The notes beneath the pieces are model-generated. The model saw only the letters and a list, made by a program, of their open reading frames with translations, searched no databases and was not told where the DNA came from. Position numbers and translations under genes: made by a program. Shown here piece after piece: positions 11,481 through 22,887 of a DNA stretch of 64,000 bases (position 1 is the stretch's first letter; each line of letters begins with the position of its first letter). Source of the DNA: Sclerotiophoma versabilis (taxonomy: Eukaryota; Ascomycota; Dothideomycetes; Pleosporales; Didymellaceae); assembly GCA_012274445.1 (NCBI GenBank), contig JAAROD010000029.1, forward strand, positions 1 to 64,000, given 5' to 3'.

Positions 11481-13214
11481 AGAAGCTTAGATATAGCTTA
11501 TAGTTTAAGCTCTTAAAAGAAATATAAAGCTCTTTTTATAATATACTATAGCTATCTATAAGATTTCTAAAACTATACTATATAACTAATATACTAGATA
11601 ATCTTTATATACTAATACTATAGCTAACTTATAGAATCTAACTAATACTAAGAAGTAGGTAATTATTAAGTATATACTTAAGCTAGTTATATAAGAATTT
11701 TTTCTAAGGCTTATAGCTATAGCTAATATAGCTTATTCTTTATATACTAAGTATAATCTAGGCTATATTAGTATAAACTAGCCTAGTATATTTATTAAGC
11801 GCTAACTAGAGCTTATAGTAAAGTTTAATTAAAAATATAACTATAAGAAAGCTTTCTGCAAGAATTCTAAAGTAATCTAAAGCTAGTTTAGCCTAGTAGC
11901 TAATATTAAAGCTAAGTATAGTATTTAGAATAATAATACCTATAACTTTAATAAGGCTAGCTTTATAATAGGTATTATATTAATAGAAGTAGTTATTATA
12001 GCTTTAAAGTAATAAGAATAGCTAAAAGTAGTCTAGCTAGGTAATAGAGAGTAGATAATAGTTATATAGAGTATTAATACTAAAGGTTAGGCTATTTTAC
12101 TCTTTATTATCTTTAAGGTATACTACTACTTCTTTTTCTAGTATAAAGAAGGGGACCTACTATAGAATTAGAAAATTAGAGTTTCTAATAATAGCTAAAC
12201 TACTAATAAGCTTAGTCTAGACTAGCTAAAGTACTTTAATATATATATAAAGAAGTATACTATTAGTACCTACTATTTACTAGTTATTAATAGCTATAAA
12301 AGCTATAGCTTACTTATATTCTAGTAATACTATAAGAATAATAAGATTATTACTACCTATATACCTTCTTACTTATTATACCTTCTATAGCCTCTTAATA
12401 TAGGTTGTTTTACCCCTTTAAAGAAGGTATATAGGTACTAAGCTAAAAACCTTATCTATAACTAAATTAACTATATTATAAAGGTTAAGTTCCTACTATA
12501 CTTTCTAGCAGCCTTTAAGGCTTTATTTACTTCTAGTAATAGCTAAGAAGAGTTCTAAAAGGCTAAACTAGTTCTATTTAACCTAGAATAGGTTATATTA
12601 ACTCTTAATATAAAGCTATATACTCTATTACTATAACTTTCTATTAATAATATACTTTAGCAGTTATAAACCTTTAGTAATACTTTAGAACTTAAGTTAT
12701 GATTAATACTTATAAAGATAAGAATTTAGAAGTATATAGATAGCTTACCTACCTTTATAGTTAAAGTATTTAAAAAGGTCTTAAAAGAGGTAGTAATAAT
12801 TATATATAAGCTAGTATTAGTATAATAGAAAATTACTAAGCTTTAAGTAGTAAATAAGGCTACTTTATACTAGATATTATATAAAAGAAAGTAAATTAAA
12901 GTATAAAAAACTCTTATAGTAAAAAAGAGCTAGTAAATAACTACTCTTAAGAAGTTTAGAGTATATAGTAATAGTAAGAAGTAGAAGAAGAGAGTATGCA
13001 CTAAAGAGGCTAAGTTCTTCTAATAACACTGTAGATAGTATAGAGAGACTAGGCACAACACGTAAATATATAATAATAAAGTAGAAGAGGTCTCTAAGTA
13101 ATATTAGAGGTTATTCTACTCTATACAGCGTTAGAGTAGGTTATTATAGGCTATAATAGAGTAGGTTTTAGTATAGTCCTAGTAAAAGTATATAGCTTAC
13201 CTATAAGGTATATT
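11481..13214 (+). mobile_element. Fot1/pogo transposon (RIPed), 5' end replaced
   Basis: From about 11,481 the sequence parallels the pogo copies at 17.4 and 25.9 kb. Read through RIP stops on the plus strand it shows segments like 'YNFDETGF', 'GNREW', 'NGWTNNELGLDWLKHF', 'YRLLILDGHSSH', 'CMPPHSSHLLQPLDVGCF' and 'PLKKAY', the signature order of a Fot1/pogo DDE transposase. Its right end (AGCTTACCTATAAGG at about 13,195-13,210) matches the right terminal repeat of the 25.8-kb copy and abuts a truncated LTR-A, so the transposon probably inserted into that LTR. A few un-RIPed patches remain near 13,020-13,080. Confidence 0.7.
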
Positions 13215-13559
13215 ATATATTATTACTTATTAATAAGTAATACTATATATTTTATTAAACTAACTCTAGTTACTTATTAATAAGTATTATTTACTAGTAA
13301 GTATTTAGTATATAGAAATACTACTCTTATAGTATTATATTTAACCTTATTAATTAAGTTTATTTTTAGAATCTTAACCTAACTATTAAGCTAGATAGTT
13401 TACTCTATACTACTTATTATTACTTTCTATTATTATAGTATTTTACTAGGTAATAACTTAACCTAATCTACTATACACTATTTATACCTAAGAACTAATA
13501 GAATTAGTACTTATAGTCTTTAACTAAAAGTATAACTTTAATAGAGGCCTAATAAAGGT
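13215..13559 (+). repeat. LTR-A copy, RIPed, 3' two-thirds
   Basis: Aligns by eye to the 3' part of the intact LTR at 8452, including two RIPed palindromes (ACTTATTAATAAGT), the block corresponding to CTAGATAGTCTACTCTATACTACTC, and an end ACTTTAATA corresponding to ACTTCAACA. Differences are overwhelmingly C-to-T before A, and G-to-A after T. Confidence 0.75.
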
Positions 13560-13970
13560 ATTCTTAAAGTATTTAGTTAATATATTATTAGAAGGTACTA
13601 AGAGTATTTACTAACTTAAATAGTATTACTAGTTATTTATAGAGCCTAAAGTAGGTTTAGAAAGTAGTTTTTTATTTATTTTTATCTACTATATAAATCT
13701 TATAAAAGGCTTAAATTATATTAACTTTAGTAAACTACCTTACTTTTAAATTCTAAGATAGTATCTTATATATTAATAGAAAAGAGTATTAGTTCTTTTT
13801 TATAATAGTATTTAGTACTTAGTAGTTTATATAGAATCTTAGTTCTCTATCTAGTTTCTTTATAAAGAGAACTAGAGCTAATATACTTAACTTACTAACT
13901 TATATAAATTTATTATCTAAATAGCTAGTTAGTTATTACCTAAGTACTAAGAGTTCTTCTCTAGATAACC
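13560..13970. repeat. RIP-degraded repeat DNA between an LTR and the GC island
   Basis: AT-rich with full RIP signature and no frame. RIP stops abruptly at about 13,965, where sequence of normal composition begins. Confidence 0.6.
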
Positions 13971-13974
13971 AAGC

Positions 13975-14187
13975 TTAAAGCGCCCTGCTTGCAATGTGGA
14001 CGTCTAGGTTCTCTTTCTTCACCAACTGGGCCCAGACGTCCAACTCTCCGTTTTGGACAGTCGATTCTATCCACGAGTTTGGGATGTGGTCCTGTAGCAT
14101 CAAGGTCAGGCTTCTATCTTGTACACCTGCCTGGTCAACCTGGTTGACCAGATAATCCGGATGGATCTGGCCGCTCCTAGCACAAGT
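13975..14187 (-). pseudogene. C-terminal fragment of an unidentified coding sequence
   Basis: On the reverse strand a frame of 70 codons is open from 14,187 to a TAA at 13,975-13,977. It reads like protein: it contains 'HPDYLVNQVDQAG', 'LMLQDHIPNSWIEST' and 'ELDVWAQLVKKENLDVHI' near its end. It is preceded by an in-frame TAG at 14,188-14,190. I do not recognise the family. The left end of the island cuts just past its stop codon, so this looks like the tail of a gene or element whose upstream part is gone or diverged. It could be chance; confidence is modest. Confidence 0.35.
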
Positions 14188-14995
14188 CTAGCCTCAGCTA
14201 AGCTGATTACTCTGCGGGGTAGCTAAGGCACAGCGTCACGTGTAGCGGCCTAATAGGCGGTTAACCTGAGCCTGGTACGCTGTAGCTGCTGGAAGGTCTA
14301 ATAGTACTTATAGTCTCGTACCTTCCCAGCGTGACTCCCTGGTGTACAGAGTTGTCAACCATTGAACGGTCTCAGGAATGCAGTTTTGATCTTGTTTGAT
14401 TCAAAAGTATTAAACAGCTAAAACTGCTAGAGGGTTCAAAGTCAACCAGAACCAAAACTCCTGTTAATCAAGTCAAGGCAGCTGCTCACGTTAACCTAGC
14501 TGAGAGGTAGTTACATTGTGTCACGTGACCTTTATTCGGCTGAGGTCTCCCCCAGCTGGCTCAATCAGCCAAAACAGCCACGAAAAAGGTTATGACGTTC
14601 ACTCGAATAGTGATCACGGAGCTCAATCAATACTAACATTACTTGTTGCCACCCGGCTATTGCGGGCATCCCGTACGGCCGTACGGCCTGACATTAATTA
14701 AGTAAATCTGCGCATTAAGTGCACGGACATGGTTTTGATGTTACGGTGCTACTCCTCGGCCTTACAAACATTGACAATCAGGGCACATGCCTACCTGTCA
14801 GCGATATTAAAAATCCTTCACATTTTCGCTGCATAAATCCATTAAGATTTAATGTACTTCAACAACGTGATGCCTCTAGCAGTAATGGTATTTCGGTAAT
14901 TTGCACTGGATAAGGAAGTACAAAAGCGAGATTCATTCACCTCCACCGACCCCACATCTTTTCTTGAGATACCAGCTATATCTAATCAGCCTACT

Positions 14996-15654
14996 ATGCA
15001 TTCCTACGCTCTTATTGTGGTCTCCCTTCCATTCCTTGTCGCAGCATGGGATGCTAAGCTTTGCGGTAATGCCGGTGCCTGCACTACTGCGACCTGGCGC
15101 ACTGAGAGACCTTTCCGCTGCCCTGATAGCACCAGGCTTGACATACCCAATACGCAGTCTCTTTTGTCTGATATTTCAGACGGCAAATACGAAGTTGTTT
15201 CAAAAGCAGACTTCCCTACTGCGTGTTTGAGCGGCGTTAAGCCTGGAGCCAACGACGTACTTGTTGTTAGTTACCCGGAAGAGGCGGATGCCCCCACCTC
15301 AAGATGTTTTACTAAAACTTCCAGAAACAAGCAACCAAATCCAAACAAAATGCTTTCTTCTTTATAAGTGGCACATGCTCTACAGCAACTCCAAACTCTG
15401 ATTGTTACGCTGCGAATGAAAACCCCCACGAGTATGCGCCCTTGAACGATCCTCTGCATTCTAGCCTGCTAACTCAAGCTTGCAGATATTCACTCTGTCA
15501 AGTTGAAGATTTGAGTGGAGGAGTTTGCACCCTGAACTTCAAGGCTGGCCAGTGCGAGTCATATGGATCTGCTATACCTAAATGTGCTGGATGGACACCT
15601 GCTCAGGTAGAGGTGCCATGCACATTTAACGGTGATGCTAATAACTGCCGATAG
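14996..15654 (+). CDS. Small secreted cysteine-rich protein, candidate effector
   Basis: The start at 14,996 gives a clear signal peptide (a hydrophobic stretch ALIVVSLPFLVAA ending about residue 17). The first frame runs to 15,367, but the downstream cysteine-rich frame (to the TAG ending at 15,654) is one base out of register. A 68-nt intron at 15,257-15,324 (GTACTT donor, ACTAAAAC branch-like site, TTCCAG acceptor, phase 0) joins the two, giving about 196 residues with 13 cysteines after the signal peptide. The alternative is a one-base loss in the AAAA run near 15,314, which would make it a pseudogene; retaining the 'intron' would add one more cysteine and an even count. Mature-region cysteines are spread over the whole length. 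No known domain is recognised. Its place as the only complete gene in a RIP desert is typical of fungal effector genes. Confidence 0.65.
15257..15324 (+). other. Putative intron (or frameshifted exon) in the secreted-protein gene
   Basis: 68 nt beginning GTACTT and ending TTCCAG with a CTAAA-type branch site 8-12 nt before the acceptor. Removing it keeps the frame exactly (87 + 109 codons). The donor is weaker than the fungal consensus, and the stretch itself would encode plausible protein (VLVVSYPEE), so a frameshift remains possible. Confidence 0.5.
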
Positions 15655-15665
15655 CATATTCGTAA

Positions 15666-16194
15666 GTAGTTTGTTTCTATAAGCTGTACACACATTAAAA
15701 CTAATAATTTAATTTAGTACTGTTTATAGTTATACACCTAGTTTAGATTTAAATCTATAAATTATTATAGATAAATAAGAGTAAAGATTTTACTATTTCT
15801 TATTCTATAATATAGCATAGCTTTTGTATAGAGATATTACTTCTATAATAAACTATTAACTCTACTCTAAATAAGCTAGTTAGTATTATAGAAAGACTAA
15901 ATATATAAGATTAGTATACTATAAAAGGTTAAATATATTTATAAGAATATATAAGATAGTAAGAAAGCTTTTACTCTAAACTATTATTATAATCTTATTA
16001 TAATTAGCTAACTAATATTAATAGTTAGTATCTAGAGTATAATAGCTACTATAATTATAAAAGTATCTATCTATATAGTATAGTAGTAGTATATTTATTA
16101 TAGATTATATAATAAGCTTACTTCTTAGTAATTAAGTATAGTAAATTATATATAATAAGCTTTTATAGCTTATAATAAGTCTAGTAAGCTTATA
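15666..16194. repeat. RIP-degraded repeat DNA, unidentified
   Basis: AT-rich, RIP signature begins again just after the effector stop codon at about 15,680. No recognisable domain. Confidence 0.55.
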
Positions 16195-16424
16195 TATTTA
16201 TTTAAGTATATAGTAAGTAGAGATACTACTTTTATACTATTATATTTAACCTTTTTAATTAAGTTTATCTTTATAATCTTAATCTTATTTAAGCTAGAGA
16301 GTTTACTCTATACTACTTACTATTACTCTCTATTAGTATAGTATTTACTAGGTAATAACCTAACTCTCTTATAGACTCTTATATACTAGTACTTATAAGC
16401 TTTACTTAAAGTATAACTTTAATA
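16195..16424 (+). repeat. LTR-A copy, RIPed, 3' half
   Basis: Matches the 3' ~225 bp of the intact LTRs, from AAGTATATAGT to AACTTTAATA, with RIP-type changes. The sequence that follows (16,425-17,325) may be the start of a retrotransposon internal region, but no gag motif could be proved. Confidence 0.65.
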
Positions 16425-17325
16425 TTTAAAAACTCTTAAGATAAGTACTACTTTAAAAACCTTTACTACTTCTAGTAGCTCTAATAATAAAGATATTAAT
16501 AGTAAACTACCTACTAATACTTCTAGTATAAATATTAATAAACTAAATAATTAGTTTATATAATAGAACCTCTTCTTTATATTATAAAGTAAGAAGGTTT
16601 CTAAGATATAGTAGATTATTCTTATTACTAGCTATATATATATTAAAGTAATAATATAAATAAGGCTTTTTAAAAAGTAATACTTAAGTAGTAAAGCTTT
16701 TAATAAAGAAATTATTAAGCTAATTTTTCGTATAATAAATAAGCCTTCTATTACTTAATATAATATTTAGTAAGTTAGATAGAAGAAGTTAGCTACTAAC
16801 TATACTATAGAGTTTTAGTAACTTACTAATAATACTTACTAGAATACTACTACTCTAATTACTATATTCTATTAAGAACTAAAGCCTAAAATTATTAAAA
16901 ACCTTATATATACTAGTAAAAGTATAATTACTTTTAGAAATTCTATGAATATAGTAGTAAATATATATATAAAGCTTTATAAACTTTAGTAAAAGCTAAA
17001 AGATTACTTAAAAGTATAGCTTATAACTAATAATATATACCTACTACTATATTACTAATAGTAGAATAATATCTACTAAGAATACTATAAAGATAACTAC
17101 TACTAACTAAATACTATATAATATATATATATAGTAATATTAAAAGTAAAGACCATAAACTAAAAGCTATAAACCTATCTAATATTAATAACAGACTAAA
17201 ACTATACTAGAATTAGAATAGTAATAGTAGTAATTAAAAGAATTTGTCTAGTATAATATACTATAAATATACTAAAATATATAAGTTTACTAAAAACTAT
17301 TACTTAAAGAATAAGGTTAATATAC
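16425..17325. repeat. RIP-degraded DNA downstream of an LTR; possible gag
   Basis: Follows an LTR-A end directly and is interrupted at 17,326 by a pogo element. A gag region would be expected here if the LTR is a 5' LTR, but stops prevent a call. Confidence 0.35.
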
Positions 17326-19184
17326 TCTATAGTTAAGCAGATTATATAATTAAGTAGATTACTCTGCTAAGACTACACTAAACCTCTACTCTACTACGTA
17401 ATACCTTAATAATAATACTAATCTACGCTCTTAAGAGAAGCTATAATATAGCTTATACTTTAGGCTATTTAATAAAATATAATACTTATACTATAATATA
17501 CTATAGCTATATATAATACACCTTATAGTATACTATATACTTAATATATAGAATAACCTATATAAGCTAATTATGCTCTAAATTAACAGAATATAGATTA
17601 GACTAAGAAGAATGTAATTACTAAGTATATTCTTAAGCTAAACGCATAAGAATTTACCTCTTAGCTAGCTACTATAGCTAATATAGCTAATTCTTTATAT
17701 ACTAAGTATAATATAGGCTATATTAGTATAAACTAGCCTAATACGTTTATTAAGCGCTATTCTAACCTTAAAGTAAAGTTTAATTATAAGTATAACTATA
17801 AAAGAGCCCTCTATAAGAATCTAGAGATTATTAGAAGCTAGTTTAGGCTTATAGTAAACATTAAAGCTAAGTATAGTATCTAGAATAATAATATATATAA
17901 CTTTAATAAGATAGGCTTTATAATAGGCTAGATATTAATAAGAGTAGTTATTATAGGCTTAGAGTATTAAAGATAACTAAAAGTAGTATAGTAGAGTAAC
18001 TAGAAGTAGATAATAGTTATATAGAGTATTAATAGTATAGAATAGGCTATTCTACTCTTTATTATCTTTAAAGGCTATAACTACCTCTCTACCTAGTATA
18101 AAGAGCTTAATCTACTTTATAACTAGGTTATTAGAGTCTCTAAGAATAAATAGACTACTAATAAGCTTAGTTTAGACTAGTTAAAGCACTTTAATACCTA
18201 TATAAAGACATATACCTAAGAAGTATACTAGCTACTTCTTATTAATAGCTATAAGAGCTATAACTTCTTTAACTTCTAATAATACTATAAGAAAGTAAAT
18301 ATTATTATACTATATATACTTCTATACTTATTATACCTTTTATAGCTACTAGATATAGGCTGTTTTACCTCTTTAAAGAAGGTATATAGGCGCTAAGCTA
18401 AGAATCTTATATATAACTATATTACTTATATTACTAAAACTAAGTTTCTACTATACTTTATAGGCGCCTATAAGAAGATATTTACTTCTAGTAATATCTA
18501 AGAAGGCTTTTAAGGCGCTAGAATAGTCTTTTTTAACCTAGAATAGGTTATAATAGGTCTTAATATCTACCTACGTACTCTACTACTACCTACTATAGAA
18601 GATAAGCCCTAGCAGTTCTAAACCCTAAGCACTACTCTATAATTAGAGTTGTAATTAATACTAGTTTAAAAGAGGATTTAAAGGTATATAAGTAGCTTAC
18701 TAACTTTAATAGTTAAGGCCTTTAAAAAGCTTACTAAAGGCGCAGCTATAGTAGTATATAAGCTAGTATTAGCTTAAAAGGAGATTACTAGGCTTTAAGT
18801 AGTAAATAAGGCTACTACGTAATATAAATTATATAAAAGAAAGTAGTTATAGTAGAAGAGAGTTCTAATAGCTAAGAAAGGCCTTTAATTAACTACTCTA
18901 ACTAAGTTTAGGGCGCGTAGTAATAGTAAGAAGGTAAGAAAGTAAGTACGTGTTAAAGAAGGTAAGGCAACCTAAAGACGCTATAAAGAGTACTATAATA
19001 TAGAGTATAACTTATATATATATAAAAGGCCTATAGAAGGTATTACTAAATAATATTATATACTATACTACTATATAAAAGGCTAATATAGGCTAATATA
19101 AGCTATAATAGAGTAGAGGTATAGTATAGTCTTAGTAGAGTAATCTACTTAATTATATAATCTACTTAACTATAGAGTATATTA
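17326..19184 (+). mobile_element. Fot1/pogo transposon, full length, RIPed
   Basis: Terminal inverted repeats of about 58 bp are visible: ATACTCTATAGTTAAG... on the left and its complement ending ...ACTATAGAGTAT on the right, each with two ATTAAGTAGATTA-type subrepeats. The interior, read with RIP stops as former Gln/Trp codons, follows the Fot1/pogo transposase order (YNFDETGF-like, GNREW-like, NGWTNNELGL-like, 'LLQPLDVGCF'-like, PLKKAY). At 1.86 kb it has the usual size of the family. Its ends differ from those of the 25.8-kb copy, so it is a separate subfamily. Non-functional. Confidence 0.75.
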
Positions 19185-20582
19185 TATAATAACTAAATAT
19201 ATATATTTATAGTAATATAAATAAATATAGAAATTTCTTATAAATAATATAGAATAACTAATAGAAGACTTAAAGTTAAAAATAAATAAATATAGTATAT
19301 TAATAATAATAGCTATTATAACTATATACTTATACTCTTACTAAAGTATATAATATTTAAAATAACTTAATAAGACTTAAATAAAACTACTAAAATTGAG
19401 TATTAACTTTAATATAGTATATTATACTCTAAAATAAGTTAAATAATAAATAAAGAATTACTTTTACTAAGCTTCTACTAAACTACTCTTTCTATACTAA
19501 TACCTTTCTAATAATACTACTTAAATATATTAAAAAAGTAGTAGATATAGCTTATATTCTAGAGTTTTAAATAAAATATTAACTTTTTTTAGTAATAAAT
19601 TATATATAATAAGCTATTATAAGACTATTATAGTATTATAGTAATTCTATACTATCTTATTAAGAGATAGTAGTATATATAGCTATACTATATAAAACCT
19701 ATACTAGCTATAATCTTAGAAAATAATAAGTATTATTCTTCTTTATATCTATAATATACCTTCTACTATCTTTCTACTATCTATTCTAGTATAAAGTAAG
19801 TACTTTTAACTATAACTAGACTTTTATAAAATAATACTTTATTAACCTAATAATTTTAAAATAGTACTATTAATATAAATAAATAGCTAAAGAGTATTTA
19901 TAAGAATATAATAAGCCTTACTATAACTAACTTAGAAAGAAAACTTAAGTAGTATATCTTTAGCTACTAATAAGCTAGTAATACCTATAGTAAATACCTT
20001 CTTAATACTAGATAAGTATATCTAAGCTACTAAATAATAGTATAATAAAATCTAGGTATTATAATACCTATATATTCTTAAGGCTAAGATTATATAACTA
20101 GAGAATATAGAAGAGGCTATAACTCTAAGTATTATAAAAATAATTAAAAAGGCCTTTAAGATTCTAAGCTCTAGTATATATAAGAAGAATATATTTTTAA
20201 TACTTATACTATACCTATTAAAGTATATACTTAAATCTAAGAACTTAGTAGAATATAAAAAAAAATATTAAAAAATATTATAAATTCTTTTACTTCTATA
20301 AAGTAGTATTTTAACTACTACTTTAAGAATCTTAGTATAATAAAGATAAGGTTCTCTAGGTAATATAGTATTTATTAGAAGATCTATAGAAACTATAGTA
20401 TATATACTATAACTATATATTTAGACTAAGTAGAAAAATACCTACCTAGAAGTATTTTAAGAACTATATACTAGACTTACTTTCTAATTCTATTAACTAT
20501 ACTCTAGAAGTAGCTACTATATATATTTAGGTAGTATAGTAAAAAGACTAAATAGTTTATACCTTTATAATATATCTATTAA
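19185..20582. repeat. RIP-degraded repeat DNA, unidentified
   Basis: AT-rich with no open frame and no recognised domain. It may continue the element interrupted at 17,326. Confidence 0.5.
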
Positions 20583-20884
20583 AGTTATACTTTAGTTAAA
20601 GACTACAAGTACTAGTTCTATTAGTTCTAAGGTATAAATAGTATATAGTAGATTAGGTTAAGTTATTACCTAGTAAAATACTATAATAATAAAAGGTAAT
20701 AATATATAGTATAAAGTAGACTATCTAGCTTAAGAGTTAAGTTAAGATTTTAAAGATAAACTTAATTAATAAGGTTATATATAATACTATAGAAGTAGTA
20801 TTTTTATATACTATATACTTACTAAAAGATAATACTTATTAATAAGTAATAATATATAATACTTTTTAATAAGTAAGTTATATA
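20583..20884 (-). repeat. LTR-A, reverse copy, 3' part (RIPed); rest at 30,698-30,830
   Basis: The reverse complement matches the 3' ~300 bp of LTR-A, including RIPed palindromes at about 20,832-20,870. Its missing 5' part is found, also in reverse, at 30,698-30,830, ending in the complement of the LTR start (ATTATAACA-like for TGTTACGAT). The two halves are separated by a forward LTR-A that itself holds the copia element. Confidence 0.7.
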
Positions 20885-21066
20885 TATCTATTATAATTCT
20901 ATATAGATAAAGTAGTATAGTAATTAAGTAGCTAACTAGAGCTCTTACTCTAAAGCTAAAGGTAGAGTTAGAAAGAACTTTTCTTTATATAGTTACGTAA
21001 TATACTTATTAATAAGTATAATATATATAACCTACTTATTAATAAATATTATATATTATTACTTAT

Positions 21067-21354
21067 TATTATATAATAAAGCGTATAAGCTACTACTATA
21101 GAGTTTTTTTCTTACTTTTATACCTTAATTAGGTTACTTTAGTACCTAACTACTAAGCAGCTCTATAAAAGCTTAAAGGCTTACTTAATAAGGTTATAAA
21201 ACTAAGTAGGTTTCTAGAAGCCTATAAGTATATTAAGTAAAACTATATAACTCATAAATTCTCTTTATATATAATTAATATTTTAAATATAAATTAGATA
21301 GTACTAATTAAATACTATTAATTACCTAAGTAAAGTTCTATAAGCTATATTATA
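21067..21354 (+). repeat. Copia 5' LTR (288 bp)
   Basis: Starts TATTATATAATAAAG (RIPed TG) and ends ATTATA (RIPed CA). It aligns along its whole length with the 3' LTR at 30,078 with mostly RIP-type differences. The CTTAT target duplication lies directly before it. Confidence 0.85.
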
Positions 21355-21368
21355 GTTATAAGCCTAGC
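21355..21368 (+). other. Copia primer-binding site, initiator tRNA-Met anticodon-loop type
   Basis: GTTATAAGCCTAGC directly follows the 5' LTR. Undoing two RIP-type changes gives a complement of the anticodon stem-loop of eukaryotic initiator tRNA-Met (around GCUGGGCUCAUAAC). Drosophila copia and yeast Ty5 are known to prime with this internal half-tRNA. The match is visible by eye; the de-RIPed reading is inference. Confidence 0.65.
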
Positions 21369-22887
21369 TTTCTAAGAATAGTAGATCTCTCTATATACTT
21401 AGAAAGAGCTTATAGAATATATCTTAGAAGCTCTAATTACTCTTTATTTTCTTTTCTTCTATATAATACTACTATAGGTAAGCTAGTTAGCTATAGTGTA
21501 TAAGCTCTATTAGAAATTCTAATAAGTTTCTACTAATTAAGGTTATATATAAACTAGCCTAATTAGTATATCTAACTTACTTAGTATACTAAGCTTTATA
21601 ATATATAGAAGCTTATTAATCTAGATACTCTAGACACTCTAGGTATATATAATAGAGCTTTTTAGCTGCCTACTATAAGCTTAATTACTTCTAATTATCT
21701 ACTAGCTTACTCTACTTAAAGCTATAGTACTTAACTAATTAATTATAATACTTCTATAGGCCTATTAAGCTTAAAGATATATAACTAAGAGCTTATAATA
21801 TATAAAGTTAAATTAAGTAAGTAGGCAGCTAAGGTAGAGCACTTATAGAAGCTCTAGAACTAGGTTAACACTATAGTATTACTAGTAATTCTCTTACTAG
21901 TAATAGTAAAGCTTATTACTAATAATATAATAATACTCTAAACGCTTATCTAGGCACTTAAGAAGAAGCTTACTCTAATAGACGTTAGTACCTAGAACTA
22001 GGTAAGAGCTAAGTATAAATAATACCTTAAAGTAGCTAAATAAGGTTAAGCTACTTTATAGAACTAGTATTAAGAGTAGTTCTACCTCTATATAAGAGCT
22101 AAGTTATATAAGCTTATAGAGGTTAAAAAGGTACTTACTATATAGAATTTCTTAGATACCTTAAGCTATAGAATTACTTTAGAGTAGGCTTATACTATAA
22201 ACTAAAGAATTATCTAGAATAGTATTCTAGAGCTTAAAACGCTTAATCTAGACTAGGTAAGTAGAGTCTTTAGTAGTTTAATATATAAGCATACTATAAA
22301 AGTAGAGAAGAATAATCTAGAAGTATTTATAATATTTAGAAACTAAATAGATACTTTCTAAGAAGCGCCTATAAGTAACTCTAAAAGCTTAAGTAGGTAT
22401 ACCTACTCTTATAAATAAAATAGAAGAACTTATAAGTAGAAACTAACTATTTACTAATTTCTAGAAATAGTAGTTAAAGAGAGCTTCTTACTACCTATTT
22501 ATATAAGTAAAAGTAATTAAAAGAATACTCTCTAGAAGCTTAAAAATAAAGAGTATATAGATACTAGAAGAGTAATTAAGTAGCTTAATTAGACCTTAAA
22601 TACTCTATTAGTAGTAATAGCTCTACTAGTAAATAGTATAATACCTAAGGTTAAGTTTTTAGGTAATATATAGGCTACTCTAATTAATCTAAAAATAATA
22701 TAATTAAGTAATCTAGCTAAGAAACCTAGAGTTTATAAGCTTATAGATTTTAATACTTATCTACTCTTATATAGTATAATTTTAGATAATAAAGTAGCTA
22801 TATACTTAGTTAATAGTATAGATTAGCTTATACTTAGATTCTTCTACTTAGCTAATTCTACTAATATAGTAGAGGTAGGTACCTAGG

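Larger units (their letters stand above)
13971..15665. other. GC-equilibrated island inside the RIP desert
   Basis: About 1.7 kb with normal CpA/TpG content, bounded on both sides by fully RIPed repeats. It contains a reverse-strand coding remnant at its left end, about 800 bp of non-coding sequence, and the secreted-protein gene at 14,996. Between 14,188 and 14,995 I see no supported gene; the two small open frames there look random. Confidence 0.8.
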
